NCBI RefSeq assembly: GCF_030269605.1
Contig: NZ_BSTQ01000010.1
Span: forward strand, 185,402 to 249,401
From: Lentzea sp. NBRC 105346
GTDB lineage: Bacteria; Actinomycetota; Actinomycetes; Mycobacteriales; Pseudonocardiaceae
Length of the DNA stretch: 64,000 bases
Reading direction: 5' to 3'
Position 1 is the first letter of the stretch, and the number at the start of each line of letters is the position of its first letter. Positions 43,012-56,655 of the stretch are shown here, in pieces. A program made the position numbers and the translations under genes. The notes beneath the pieces are model-generated. The model made no database searches. It saw nothing but the letters and a program-made list of their open reading frames with translations, and was not told the DNA's origin.

Positions 43012-44030
43012 GCACGGACGAGCCCACGTACGAAGAGGCGCTGTTCCGCCTCATGGTGCAGTCCGTCCGCGGTTACGCGATCTTCGCGTTGTCGCCGGAG
43101 GGCCTGGTCACCACCTGGAACCAGGGCGCCGAGCACATCAAGGGCTACCCTGCCGAGGAGATCCTCGGCAGGCACTTCTCGATCTTCTACCCGGAGGACC
43201 GCGTAAAGGACGGCACACCGGAGAGGCAGCTCGCGCTCGCCGCGAAGGAAGGGCACGCCGAGGACGAGGGCTGGCGGATCCGGCGCGACGGCAGCAGGTT
43301 CTGGGCGCACGCCACGATCACCGCGCTCTACGACGACCACGGGGTGCTGCGCGGGTTCGGCAAGATCACGCAGGACCTGAGCATCGCGCTGGAGGACCGG
43401 CGCAAGCTGCTGGGGCGCATCGCGGAGGCGCAGGAGACCGAGCGCAAGCGCATCTCGTGGGACCTGCACGACGACACGATCCAGTCGATGGTCGCGATCG
43501 GCATGCGGCTGCAGATGCTGACCGGCGCGATCCCGCCGGACCAGAAGTTCAAGATCGACGCGCTGAACGAGACGTTGCAGGAGGCCGTCGGCCGGCTGCG
43601 CAGGCTGGTGTTCCGGCTGCGCCCGCCGCGGCTGGACCGGCAGGGGCTGGTCGACGCGATCCGCGACCACGCCGAGTACGCCTTCGCGGGCTCGACGATC
43701 GCGCCGGTGGTGACGAGTTCCGGCATCAGCCCGTCGGACGACGCGTCGGTCGCGATCTTCCGGATCGTGCAGGAGGCGCTCGCGAACGTGTACAAGCACG
43801 CGCAGGCGAGCGTGGTGCGCGTCGACCTGTCCGCTGTGGACGGTGGCGTGCTGGTTCTGGTGTCGGACAACGGGGTCGGCATGGACGACGCGTTCGTCAG
43901 CGGCGGCCGGCCTGGGCACCTGGGGATGGTTGACATGCGTGAACGCGCGGAGGCGATCGGGGGCCGCCTCACCGTGCGCAGCACCGAGCTGGATGGAACG
44001 ACCGTCGAGTTCTGGATTCCCGCCGACTGA
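43008..44030 (+). CDS. PAS sensor histidine kinase (HisKA_3 / NarX type)
   Basis: 340 residues, no membrane segment. A PAS domain fills about 10-125 (VRGYAIFALSPEGLVTTWNQ, then GAEHIKGYPAEEILGRHFS). The dimerisation helix has H154 in RISWDLHDDTIQSM, and the ATPase domain has NVYKHAQA and SDNGVGMDD. The PAS sequence resembles those of light-, oxygen- or redox-sensing kinases with heme or flavin unassigned. HisKA_3 kinases usually pair with NarL-type regulators, but here the adjacent regulator is receiver-only. Confidence 0.9.
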   Translation: MSTDEPTYEEALFRLMVQSVRGYAIFALSPEGLVTTWNQGAEHIKGYPAEEILGRHFSIFYPEDRVKDGTPERQLALAAKEGHAEDEGWRIRRDGSRFWAHATITALYDDHGVLRGFGKITQDLSIALEDRRKLLGRIAEAQETERKRISWDLHDDTIQSMVAIGMRLQMLTGAIPPDQKFKIDALNETLQEAVGRLRRLVFRLRPPRLDRQGLVDAIRDHAEYAFAGSTIAPVVTSSGISPSDDASVAIFRIVQEALANVYKHAQASVVRVDLSAVDGGVLVLVSDNGVGMDDAFVSGGRPGHLGMVDMRERAEAIGGRLTVRSTELDGTTVEFWIPAD

Positions 44031-44047
44031 CACGATCGAGGCCCACA

Positions 44048-48472
<4,425 letters not shown>

Positions 48473-48483
48473 CGGTCAGGAGG

Positions 48484-48864
48484 TCAGGCACTAAGGCCGA
48501 GCCTGCGGATGACGGCGAGGATCTGGTCATTGGGCGCGCCCTTGATCAGATACTCGCTGACGCCGGCGTCCATGATGTCCGCGATCGTCGCGTCGTCGAG
48601 GTAGGCGGAGAACGCCATCAGCTTGGTGCGGGGCACGACGCGGCGCAGCTGGCGTGCCGCGTGCACGCCACCCCCACCGGGCATGCGCACGTCGAGCACG
48701 GCGACGGCGGGCGAGTGCCGCTCGGCGAGCGCGATCGTTTCCTCGACATCGGTTGCGACAGCCACGACCGACAGATCGGGCTCGTTCTCCAACAACGCGC
48801 ACAACGCCCCGGCGATGTTGCGGTCGTCGTCCGCGATGAGCACCCGCAATTTCTCGGTGTTCAC
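48484..48864 (-). CDS. Receiver-only response regulator
   Basis: 126 residues beginning MNTEKLRVLIADDDRNIAGA, phospho-acceptor in AVAVLDVRMPGGGG, switch region KLMAFSAYLD and lysine in EYLIKGAPND. No output domain. GGAGG lies 4 bases before the GTG at 48864. Convergent with the giant hybrid kinase, whose stop is 11 bases away; it is the second receiver-only protein of the cluster and a likely phosphate acceptor. Confidence 0.88.
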   Translation of the reverse strand: MNTEKLRVLIADDDRNIAGALCALLENEPDLSVVAVATDVEETIALAERHSPAVAVLDVRMPGGGGVHAARQLRRVVPRTKLMAFSAYLDDATIADIMDAGVSEYLIKGAPNDQILAVIRRLGLSA

Positions 48865-48899
48865 GGTGCCTCCGGTTCGCAGATGACTCAATTATCCGA

Positions 48900-49763
48900 T
48901 CAAGTCACCGCTGTCCGCAACGCGCCCACGTAGACGCCGGCGAGCACCAGCACCCCGCCGATCGCCAGCGCCGGCCCGACCGGCTCGTCGTCGAGCCACA
49001 CCGAGAGCGCGATCGTGACGAACGGCGCGATAACGAACACGTAGGCCGTGCGCGAGGCCGCCCAGTGTTTCAACACGACCAGGTACAACCCGAACACGAC
49101 CACCGACCCGACGACGACAAGATATGCCAACGCGGTCCACGTCTCGGCTTTCGCCGGAATCGTCTGGTTTTCCCGTGCCGCGAAACTTGCCACGAGCAGG
49201 AGAATCGCGCCGACCGTCATGCCGACCGCGTTCACCACGACCGGATGAACCTGCGGGAACCTGCGGACCGTCACCGCGGCCTGCGCGATGCACACCGCAC
49301 TGGCGATCGCCGCGACGAGCGCGGTGCCGGGCACGCCGCCCAGCGAGGCGCGCCCGAGGACCGCAACGCCCGCGAGCGCGAGCACCGTCCCGGCCACGGC
49401 CGCCAGGCGCAGCCGTTCCTGCCGTTGCGCGACGGCCAGCAACAGCGTCAGCAACGGGACGAGCGCGAGCAGCGTCTGCCCCAGCCCGGCGTGCATGTGC
49501 AGCAGCGCGTAGTACGCCAGCGCGTACGCCACCCCGATGTTGAGCACCCCGAAGATCGCCGCTCCGGCGAGCGCCCGCCCCCGCGGCAGCCGCAGCCGCA
49601 ACGCGACCATGAGCGCGACGAACAACGCCGCGGCGAGCGTGAACCGCAGCCCGGCACCCCACAACGGATCCAGTTCGCGGTTGCTGAACCGGATGCCCAC
49701 ACCGTTGGCGCCGGCGAGCACCGCGCTCGCCGTGAAACTCGCCAGCGCGACGCGTTCGGCCAT
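48900..49763 (-). CDS. EamA-family DMT transporter
   Basis: 287 residues, ten hydrophobic segments in two EamA repeats (GLRFTLAAALFVALMVALRL in the first, FVIAPFVTIALSVWLDDEPV in the second). Substrate unknown. The start is 4 bases from the stop of the APH-like gene, so it is the last gene of a three-gene unit with the membrane protein at 50593 and the kinase. Confidence 0.87.
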   Translation of the reverse strand: MAERVALASFTASAVLAGANGVGIRFSNRELDPLWGAGLRFTLAAALFVALMVALRLRLPRGRALAGAAIFGVLNIGVAYALAYYALLHMHAGLGQTLLALVPLLTLLLAVAQRQERLRLAAVAGTVLALAGVAVLGRASLGGVPGTALVAAIASAVCIAQAAVTVRRFPQVHPVVVNAVGMTVGAILLLVASFAARENQTIPAKAETWTALAYLVVVGSVVVFGLYLVVLKHWAASRTAYVFVIAPFVTIALSVWLDDEPVGPALAIGGVLVLAGVYVGALRTAVT

Positions 49764-49767
49764 CCGG

Positions 49768-50571
49768 TCAGTCTAGGCCGAACCACCGTTGCGCCAACCG
49801 GTCCAAAGTCCTCTCCTGACCAGGCAGTTCCTTCAAGTACCAGGCGAGGTTCGAGTACACGTGCAGCAGCGTGTACGCCATGACCTTGCGCGGGTCCGGC
49901 GCCTCGCCGTAGGCCTTCGTGAGGGCGCGCTGCTTTTCCTGGTCGCCCTTGGTGACGAAGATGCCCGTCGCGACGAACTCATACTCCGTCGCACCCCTCA
50001 TCGCCGGCTCGAAGTCGAACAGGCCGGTCAGCTTCCCGTCCTGTTCGACCAGGTGCGCGTTCATCACCTCGGTGTGCAGGAACGCGGTTCTCGCGTTGCC
50101 GAGATCGGTGTTGTTTAGGAAGTCGTCGATCTGTTCCCGCCAATGCGGGTCGAGGTCCCGCTGCTGTGCCGTGGCGTTGCGCTGCTGCTGCTCGACGAAC
50201 CGCGGCCAGTCCGGTGCCGGCAGGCTTTCGGGTGGCGTGATCGCGTGGAGGTCTTTCAGTGCCTCGCCGAGTTGGGCGCACTGGCTGACGGTCGCGCTCT
50301 CGACCGGTGTGCCGTGCAACCGTTGCATGAGGACATAGCCCCAGCCTTCGAACTCGCCGGTGTCGTGGAGTTTCGGCGTGGGGATCGCCAGTTTTCCCTG
50401 GACCGCTTGGAGTGCGGCTGCCTCCACTGCGGACTCGTCGGCGTCCTCGGGCGGGAACAGCTTCAGCACCAGATCGTCGCCGATCGCGTAGACCGGCAGG
50501 GAGCCTTCCTCGAAGCGCTCGGCTTCCTGCTTCAGGCCGAGGTGCGCCCGCAGCGCGTCGACTACCGTCAC
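49768..50571 (-). CDS. Aminoglycoside phosphotransferase-fold kinase
   Basis: 267 residues. An ATP-binding N-lobe (GDDLVLKLFPPEDADE) and a C-lobe whose catalytic loop reads FLHTEVMNAHL instead of the usual HxDxxxxN, so Glu replaces the catalytic Asp, followed by LTGLFDFEPAMRG with the metal-binding Asp. HTEVM-type loops occur in hygromycin kinase-like members, so activity may be kept. A resistance role is possible but the substrate cannot be inferred. Confidence 0.82.
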   Translation of the reverse strand: MTVVDALRAHLGLKQEAERFEEGSLPVYAIGDDLVLKLFPPEDADESAVEAAALQAVQGKLAIPTPKLHDTGEFEGWGYVLMQRLHGTPVESATVSQCAQLGEALKDLHAITPPESLPAPDWPRFVEQQQRNATAQQRDLDPHWREQIDDFLNNTDLGNARTAFLHTEVMNAHLVEQDGKLTGLFDFEPAMRGATEYEFVATGIFVTKGDQEKQRALTKAYGEAPDPRKVMAYTLLHVYSNLAWYLKELPGQERTLDRLAQRWFGLD

Positions 50572-50592
50572 GCGGCGACGCTACCGGCCCAA

Positions 50593-51504
50593 CTAGTCGG
50601 CGGGTGTCATGTCGTCGCCGAGGTCGAGCCTGACTCCCACTCGCCGGCTCGCATCCACATTCCTCACGATCAGGTGAAGCCAGGAGCGACCGTCGGACGA
50701 GTTCACCTCAACATCGAAGTCGTCCCGCTCGCGCCGGAGACCAATGACTTCGTGCCGGACCCGGCAGTCCTTCGGAAAGATCAGCTTGTGCTGCATGTTC
50801 TCGATGGGCCGACTGAAGTGCGACACGAACTGGTCCGGCTGCCCCTGCACCAGCAGCGGCGCCCACTTCGCCGGCCACGCCACGTCAACCTGCAAGCACA
50901 CGACATCGTCCCGTACCCACGGTGTGGTGAACGCCATCAACAACTCGAGCCTGCCGTCACGCCTCCAGTGGTGCACCACCGGCAGCCGAACATCGACATG
51001 GTCACCGTCGACGACGCTGGTGATCCTGAACCGCACTTTGCGTCGCACCCGGTCGGGTTGTGGCCGGCCGGCACCGAGCCGAACCCTGAAGTACTGCACC
51101 ATGTCCTCGACCTCGCGCCACTCCTCGATCCGCCACGAGTTCGCCATGTGCTCGAATGCCACGTCGAGCAGGTCCTCGAACATGGCCCGATAGGCGTTGG
51201 CCTTCGCCGAATGCGTTCGAGCTGACCGAACGACGATGATGGCGACCGCCGCCGCGGCGAGAAAGACCGCGATCACGGCGAATGACCGGACGGCCGTCAC
51301 GCCGAACAGCGCACTGAGTGCGCCGCCCAACGTCAACAGGGTCAGGAGTGCCGCAGCGAAACTGGGCACTCCGACATCGTGGAGGTAGCCCTCGAACCAT
51401 TCACGAAACTCCCGAACACGCCCCGTCACCCACCCTGAGATCAGGCCCCGCATGGGCCTGACCTCCAACTGGACTGGGTCGACGTGGGCGTGTCGATACG
51501 CCAT
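50593..51504 (-). CDS. Hypothetical protein with two membrane segments
   Basis: About 303 residues starting MAYRHAHVDPVQLEVRPM. Two adjacent hydrophobic segments at about 45-95 (FAAALLTLLTLGGALSALFG, FAVIAVFLAAAAVAIIVV) are followed by a cytoplasmic domain with many Arg/Asp and Trp residues (WREVEDMVQYFRVRLGAG; LKWAPLL-like PAKWAPLLVQGQ). Family not recognised. It is 22 bases upstream of the kinase gene and probably co-transcribed. Confidence 0.65.
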   Translation of the reverse strand: MAYRHAHVDPVQLEVRPMRGLISGWVTGRVREFREWFEGYLHDVGVPSFAAALLTLLTLGGALSALFGVTAVRSFAVIAVFLAAAAVAIIVVRSARTHSAKANAYRAMFEDLLDVAFEHMANSWRIEEWREVEDMVQYFRVRLGAGRPQPDRVRRKVRFRITSVVDGDHVDVRLPVVHHWRRDGRLELLMAFTTPWVRDDVVCLQVDVAWPAKWAPLLVQGQPDQFVSHFSRPIENMQHKLIFPKDCRVRHEVIGLRRERDDFDVEVNSSDGRSWLHLIVRNVDASRRVGVRLDLGDDMTPAD

Positions 51505-51539
51505 GCGCGTATTACCCGGCGGGAGCTCCGTCCACCCGA

Positions 51540-51929
51540 TCAGCTCCGGGCCACGGCCAGCCGGTTCAGCGCCACGGCGCCCACGAACAACCCGAAGTCG
51601 CGCAGCGCCACGTCGTAGTACCCGGACAGCGTGAGCAGGTTGAAGATGATCCCGAGCAGCCACGCCGCCACCACGAGGCTGCCGATCTTCGGCCGCACCG
51701 CGACCAGCACGCCGGCGAGTACCTCGATGACGCCGACGGCGTACATGGCCTGCTGCGCCGTCCCCGGCACGATCCCGTCGATCCACGGCGCCAGGTAGCC
51801 GGGCCAGTCGACGAGCAGGTTCGTGAACTTGTCGAGCCCGAACAGGATCGGCGCAACCGTGAACACCGTGCGCAGCGCCAGGTAGGCCTGGGTGACGGCG
51901 TCGGACCGCACGGCGGTGCGAAGGGACAT
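51540..51929 (-). CDS. DoxX-family membrane protein
   Basis: 129 residues with four membrane segments. YLALRTVFTVAPILFGLDKF and GVIEVLAGVLVAVRP are DoxX features. Such proteins often act in thiol or redox homeostasis in the membrane. GGAGG precedes the ATG. It is divergent from an Fe-S type regulator gene with an AT-rich operator-like region between them. Confidence 0.87.
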   Translation of the reverse strand: MSLRTAVRSDAVTQAYLALRTVFTVAPILFGLDKFTNLLVDWPGYLAPWIDGIVPGTAQQAMYAVGVIEVLAGVLVAVRPKIGSLVVAAWLLGIIFNLLTLSGYYDVALRDFGLFVGAVALNRLAVARS

Positions 51930-51940
51930 GATCGTCCTCC

Positions 51941-51970
51941 TTCTAAAGTCAACTTAGTTCTAAAATAGAA
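51941..51970. promoter_or_regulatory. AT-rich operator/promoter between doxX and its regulator
   Basis: TTCTAAAGT at 51941-51949 and TTCTAAAAT at 51958-51966 form a direct repeat 17 bases apart; the second is part of the palindrome TTCTA-aaa-TAGAA (51958-51970). The AT content stands out sharply. TTGACT/TTAGAA-like elements for doxX lie in it on the minus strand. Confidence 0.5.
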
Positions 51971-52036
51971 GCTGGTTGATATTAGAGGACGTCAGGGGTT
52001 GTTTAGTCAAGGGGCGTTGGTTTTACACTCGGACGG

Positions 52037-52660
52037 GTGGAGCAGAACATTGCGGCCGTCGCCGCGCTCGACGAGCCCACGCGCCGCCGGCTGTACGACT
52101 TCGTCGTCGCCCAGCCGGTGGCCGTCGGGCGGGACGAGGCCGCCCAGGCCGTGGGGGTGCCGCGCCCCACGGCCGCCTTCCACCTGGACAAGCTGGCCGA
52201 AGAGGGGTTGCTGGAGGTCGTCTTCGAACGGCGCACCGGCAAGAGCGGGCCCGGCGCCGGGCGGCCGGCCAAGCTGTACAAGCGGTCGGCCAACGAGTTG
52301 CGCGTCAGCCTGCCCGAGCGGCGCTACGACCTCGTCGCACAACTGCTCGCGGCCGCTGTCGAAGAAGGCGGCGCGCTCGCCCGAGCGGCTCTCGAGCGCA
52401 AGGCGATGGAGCAGGGCACGCAGCTCGCCCCCAAGGACGACGACGCCGTGCTGGCCGTGCTCGCCGAGCACGGGTACGAACCGACCAGAGACGGCGACGG
52501 GTACGTGTTGCGCAACTGCCCGTTCCACGCGCTCGCGCAGGAGCATCGCGCCCTGATCTGCGGCGCGAACCTCAACCTGCTGCAGGGCGTGCTGTGCAAG
52601 TCCAGGTTCATCCCGCGGCTCGCCCCCCAGGAGGGCTACTGCTGCGTGCGCCTCGACTGA
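52037..52660 (+). CDS. SufR-like winged-helix regulator with C-terminal cysteines
   Basis: 207 residues. The N-terminal helix-turn-helix is ALDEPTRRRLYDFVVAQPVA with recognition helix VPRPTAAFHLDKLAEEGLLE. The C-terminal part has NCPFHALAQEHRALICGANL then LLQGVLCKSR and GYCCVRLD; this resembles the Fe-S ligand region of SufR-type regulators (CPFH...C...C). It probably senses iron-sulfur or redox state and controls the divergent doxX. Starts at a GTG. Confidence 0.82.
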   Translation: MEQNIAAVAALDEPTRRRLYDFVVAQPVAVGRDEAAQAVGVPRPTAAFHLDKLAEEGLLEVVFERRTGKSGPGAGRPAKLYKRSANELRVSLPERRYDLVAQLLAAAVEEGGALARAALERKAMEQGTQLAPKDDDAVLAVLAEHGYEPTRDGDGYVLRNCPFHALAQEHRALICGANLNLLQGVLCKSRFIPRLAPQEGYCCVRLD

Positions 52661-52663
52661 GGG

Positions 52664-53665
52664 CTAGTCCGGCTTGCGGGCACGGGACGGCTGCACGCGG
52701 GGAGGCTCGCCCGGCATCTTCGGATAGTCGGGCGGGTAGGGCATCTCGCCGCGCGGGTCGCGCTCGTACCACTCCAGCAGCGTCTCGAGCCCGAAAGCCT
52801 CGGAGTCCAGCGCCGCGTGTGGATCACCGTGCGATGCAAGGTACGAAGGCACCGTGAAGATGTCGAAGTCGTCCGGGTCCACAGTGGACAAGGTGTCCCA
52901 GGTGACCGGGGTGGACACGGTTGCCCGCGGCGTCCCGCGCACCGACCACGCCGACGCGATCGTGCGGTCCCGCGCCACCTGGTTGAAGTCGATGAACACC
53001 CGCTCGCCGCGTTCTTCCTTCCACCACGCGGTGGTCGCCAGTGCCGGGGCCCGGGACTCGACCTCGCGCGCCAGCGCGATCACCGCGTGCCGGACGTCGA
53101 TGAAGTCCCAGGAGGGCCGGATCCGGACAGCCACGTGGATGCCGCGCCCGCCGGAGGTCTTGGGATAGCCGGTCATTCCCAGCTCGGAAAGAACCTCACG
53201 CAACACCGAAGCGACCCGCACGGCGTCGGAGAAGTCCGTGCCCGGCTGCGGATCCAGGTCGATCCGCAGCTCGTCCGGGTTGTCGACCAACGGCCGGCGC
53301 ACGGGCCACGGGTGGAAGTCGAACGTGCCGAGGTTCGCCGCCCACACCAGCACCGCGGGTTCGGTCGGGCACACCTCGTCGGCGGGCCGGCCGGACGGGA
53401 ACTTGATCTGTGCCGTCTCCACATACGAGGGCGCGCCCTTGGGCACGCGCTTCTGGTAGAACGCCTCGCCCTCGACGCCGTCGACGTAGCGCTTCAACGT
53501 CGTCGGCCGGTCGCGCAGCACCGCCAGCAGAGGCGAGGCGACCGACGCGTAGTACTCGACGACCTGGCGCTTCGTGATGCCCCGCGAGGGGAAGTACACC
53601 TTGTCCGGGTTGGACACCCGGACTACGCGATCACCGACGGTCAGCTCAATCGCCTTGGCAGCCAC
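52664..53665 (-). CDS. Stand-alone LigD polymerase (primase-like) domain protein
   Basis: 333 residues: KVYFPSRGITKRQVVEYYAS, then YVDGVEGEAFYQKRVPKG, metal-binding DLDP in LRIDLDPQPGTDF, and TSGGRGIHVAVRI. This is the archaeo-eukaryotic-primase polymerase domain of LigD, without nuclease or ligase domains. Such split forms extend ends in non-homologous end joining or fill gaps with ribonucleotides. No Ku gene is nearby; ligC lies 18 kb away. GTG 53665 is the likely start. Confidence 0.87.
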   Translation of the reverse strand: MAAKAIELTVGDRVVRVSNPDKVYFPSRGITKRQVVEYYASVASPLLAVLRDRPTTLKRYVDGVEGEAFYQKRVPKGAPSYVETAQIKFPSGRPADEVCPTEPAVLVWAANLGTFDFHPWPVRRPLVDNPDELRIDLDPQPGTDFSDAVRVASVLREVLSELGMTGYPKTSGGRGIHVAVRIRPSWDFIDVRHAVIALAREVESRAPALATTAWWKEERGERVFIDFNQVARDRTIASAWSVRGTPRATVSTPVTWDTLSTVDPDDFDIFTVPSYLASHGDPHAALDSEAFGLETLLEWYERDPRGEMPYPPDYPKMPGEPPRVQPSRARKPD

Positions 53666-53676
53666 GGGAAAGAACC

Positions 53677-54279
53677 CTAGAGGCCACGCACGTAGGCCGC
53701 GAGCGCCAGCTCGAAGCTGTCGCGGTCCAGTTCCTCGGCGACGGAAGGCAGCAGGTGCGCGCGGTCGAGGTGCGGATACCGGCCGGAGTACACCGTGGGG
53801 TCGGTGGAGAAGCCGCTGGTGAACGTGCTCAGCGCGGCGCCGAACACGATGTACATCAGGCCGGCGGCGATCATCGTCGCCTCGCGGCGCGACCAGCCCG
53901 CGGCGACCAGGGCGCCGTGCAGCACGTCCAGGCGTTCCAGCGACGCCTCGCGGCGAGCCGGGCCGTAGGCCAGGAACGGCACGATGTTCGGGTGCGAGGC
54001 GAGCGCCGCGCGGTACGAGCGCGCGCACTCGACCAAGCCCTGGCGCCAGTCCCCCGACGCGAAGCCGGAGACGTCGACCTTCTCCAGGATCGACGTGGCG
54101 ACCTGGTGCAACAGGTCTTCCTTCGTCGCGACGTGCCCGTACAGCGAGGCCGCCCGCACGCCCAGCTCGGCCGCGAGCTTGCGCATCGACAGGCCGTCCA
54201 GCCCGTCGCGGTCGATGATGGCGAGCGCCACCTCACGGATTCGCGTCGGGCTCAGCAGTGGGGTGCTTGGCCGCGGCAT
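53677..54279 (-). CDS. TetR-family regulator
   Basis: About 200 residues: IREVALAIIDRDGLDGLSMR, recognition helix ELGVRAASLYGHVATKEDLL, and a TetR_C_11-like ligand domain. ATG 54279 begins MPRPSTPLL. Divergent from the acyl-CoA dehydrogenase operon across a 45-base gap, so it most likely represses that operon in response to an acyl-CoA or fatty acid. Confidence 0.87.
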   Translation of the reverse strand: MPRPSTPLLSPTRIREVALAIIDRDGLDGLSMRKLAAELGVRAASLYGHVATKEDLLHQVATSILEKVDVSGFASGDWRQGLVECARSYRAALASHPNIVPFLAYGPARREASLERLDVLHGALVAAGWSRREATMIAAGLMYIVFGAALSTFTSGFSTDPTVYSGRYPHLDRAHLLPSVAEELDRDSFELALAAYVRGL

Positions 54280-54324
54280 GTCGGTTACGTTATACCTAAC
54301 ACCGTTCGGTTTATGGGAGGACGT

Positions 54325-55470
54325 GTGGACCTGCGCCTGTCGGACGAGCACCGTCAGCTGAAAGAGCTAGCGCACCGCTTCACCGAGGAGCGGATCGTTC
54401 CGCACGCCACCAGGTGGGACCGGGACGAGGCGATCGACCGCGACCTGGTGCCCGCGCTCGGCGAGGTCGGGTTCCTCGGGCTCGGCATCGACGAGGAGTA
54501 CGGCGGGTCCGGCGGCGACAACCTCGCCTACTGCCTGGTGCTCGAAGAGGTCGCGCGCGGCGACTCCGCGGTGCGCGGCATCATCTCCGTCAGCCTTGGG
54601 CTCGTCGCCAAGACGATCTTCAAGCACGGCACCGAGCAGCAGAAACGCCAGTACCTCCCAGAGCTCTGCACAGGCGCCAAGATCGGCTGCTTCGCGCTCA
54701 CCGAGCCCGGCACCGGCAGCGACGCGGGCAGCCTCTCCACCAAAGCCGAGAACAACCAAGACGGCTGGGTCCTCAACGGCCGCAAGGTGTTCATCACCAA
54801 CGGCACCTGGGCCGACGTGGCCCTCGTGTTCGCCCGCACCGGCGGCCCCGGCCCCAAGGGCGTCAGCGCGTTCCTCGTCCCGACCGACACACCGGGATTC
54901 GACGCGAAAGAGATCCACGGCAAGCTCGGCATGCGCGGCCAGGCCACCGCGGAGATCACCCTCGACGACGTCCGGGTCCCCGAAGAGGCCCTGCTGAGCC
55001 ACGAAGGCTTCAAGATCGCGATGGGTGCGCTCGCCAAGGGCCGCATGTCGGTCGCCGCCGGTTGCGTCGGCGCCGCGCGGGGCGCGTTCGAGGCCGCACT
55101 GAAGTACGCCAAGGAACGCGAGCAGTTCGGCAAGCCGATCGCCGGGTTCCAGCTCGTGCAGGAGCTGCTGGCCGACATGGCCGTGGAAACGGACGCCGCG
55201 CGCCTGCTGACGTGGCGCGTCGCCGACCTGGCCGACCGCGGCGAACCGTTCGGCACCGAGGCGTCGATGGCGAAGCTGTACGCGAGCGAAGCGGCCGTCC
55301 GGGTCGCGAACAACGCGATCCAGGTGTTCGGCGGCTACGGCTACATCGACGAGTACCCGGTGGGCAAGTACCTGCGGGACGCCCGCGTGACGACCCTCTA
55401 CGAGGGCACCAGCCAGATCCAGAAACTGCTCATCGGCCGAGCGCTGACGGGCATCAACGCGTTCGTTTAA
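54325..55470 (+). CDS. Acyl-CoA dehydrogenase
   Basis: 381 residues. GIDEEYGGSGGDNLAYCLVL, the FAD-binding CFALTEPGTGSDAGSL, VFITNGTWADVALV, and the catalytic base Glu in TTLYEGTSQIQKLLIGRAL. GTG 54325 follows GGGAGG by 4 bases. First gene of an operon with a second dehydrogenase and a MaoC hydratase, so it performs the first oxidation of a beta-oxidation-type pathway; chain length or branching not deducible. Confidence 0.9.
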   Translation: MDLRLSDEHRQLKELAHRFTEERIVPHATRWDRDEAIDRDLVPALGEVGFLGLGIDEEYGGSGGDNLAYCLVLEEVARGDSAVRGIISVSLGLVAKTIFKHGTEQQKRQYLPELCTGAKIGCFALTEPGTGSDAGSLSTKAENNQDGWVLNGRKVFITNGTWADVALVFARTGGPGPKGVSAFLVPTDTPGFDAKEIHGKLGMRGQATAEITLDDVRVPEEALLSHEGFKIAMGALAKGRMSVAAGCVGAARGAFEAALKYAKEREQFGKPIAGFQLVQELLADMAVETDAARLLTWRVADLADRGEPFGTEASMAKLYASEAAVRVANNAIQVFGGYGYIDEYPVGKYLRDARVTTLYEGTSQIQKLLIGRALTGINAFV

Positions 55471-55485
55471 CCCGAGGAGGGACCG

Positions 55486-56655
55486 ATGGACTTCACGCTC
55501 GACGAGGAGCAGAAGGAGATCCGGGACTGGGTGCGCACGTTCGTGCGCAAGGAGGTCATGCCCCTGGAGCCCGAGGTCCTGCGGCGCGAACGGGCCGGCC
55601 AGCAGGGCCTGCCCCGCGAGGAGCTGAAGGCACTGCAGAACAAGGCCAAGGAGGCCGGGTTCTTCGGTGTCCTGACGCCGCAGGAGTACGGCGGCATGGG
55701 CCTCGGCGCGGTCATGACGGCGTTGCTGGAGGCCGAGCTCGGCCGCACGTTCGTGCCGTTCCGCTTCGGCGGCTACGCGGACAACATCCTGTTCCACGGC
55801 AACGACGAACAGAAGCAGCGCTACCTGCTGCCGACGATCTCCGGCGAGCGCATCTCGTGCTTCGCGATCACCGAGCCCGGCGCCGGTTCCGACGCCAAGG
55901 CGATCCGCACGTCCGCGCGGCGCGAGGGCGACGAGTGGCTGATCAACGGCGAGAAGACGTTCATCACGCAGGGCAACGAGGCCGACTTCGTGATGGTGTT
56001 CGCCGTGACGGACAAGGAGAAGGGCGCCAATGGCGGCGTCACCTGCTTCCTCGTCGACCGCGACATGGGCTGGAAGTCCGAGCCGATCCCGACGATGGGC
56101 CAGTGGGGCCCGGCCGCGCTGGTGTTCGACAACGTGCGTGTGCCGCACGAGAACATCCTCGGCGAGGAGGGCAAGGGCTTCGAGCTGGCCATGCAGTGGA
56201 TCGGCCAGGGCCGCTACCTGCTGCCCGCCCGCGCGCTCGGTTCGGTCGAACGCCTGGTGGAGATGGCGATCGAACAGGCCAAGAACCGCGTGACGTTCGG
56301 CCAGCCCATCGCCGAGTACCAGGCCATCCAGTGGATGATCGCGGACTCGGCGGTCGAGATCGAGGCGCTGCGCTGGCTCGTGCTGCACGCCGCGTGGCTC
56401 GTCGACCAGGGCGCCGACTCCCGGCAGGCGCAGTCGATCGCGAAGCTCTACGGCGGCATCAAGGCCAACGAGATCGTCGACCGCGTGCTGCAGATCCACG
56501 GCGGCATGGGCTACACGCGCGAGCTGCCGATCGAGCGGTGGTACCGCGAGCTGCGCCTGCTGCGCATCTACGAGGGCACCGACGAGATCCAGCGCCGCAC
56601 CATCGCGCGCAACCTGCTCAAGGGCCACGCGAACGTGCGCGGCACCCTGGGGTAA
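55486..56655 (+). CDS. Acyl-CoA dehydrogenase
   Basis: 389 residues, a second and divergent paralogue. CFAITEPGAGSDAKAIRT, KTFITQGNEADFVMVF, GGMGYTRELPIERWYREL and catalytic Glu in LRIYEGTDEIQRRTIARNLL. It starts 15 bases after the first dehydrogenase with GAGGAGGG as ribosome site, and its stop overlaps the MaoC start. The pair may act on different substrates or form a heteromer as some actinobacterial steroid-type dehydrogenases do (inference). Confidence 0.9.
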   Translation: MDFTLDEEQKEIRDWVRTFVRKEVMPLEPEVLRRERAGQQGLPREELKALQNKAKEAGFFGVLTPQEYGGMGLGAVMTALLEAELGRTFVPFRFGGYADNILFHGNDEQKQRYLLPTISGERISCFAITEPGAGSDAKAIRTSARREGDEWLINGEKTFITQGNEADFVMVFAVTDKEKGANGGVTCFLVDRDMGWKSEPIPTMGQWGPAALVFDNVRVPHENILGEEGKGFELAMQWIGQGRYLLPARALGSVERLVEMAIEQAKNRVTFGQPIAEYQAIQWMIADSAVEIEALRWLVLHAAWLVDQGADSRQAQSIAKLYGGIKANEIVDRVLQIHGGMGYTRELPIERWYRELRLLRIYEGTDEIQRRTIARNLLKGHANVRGTLG

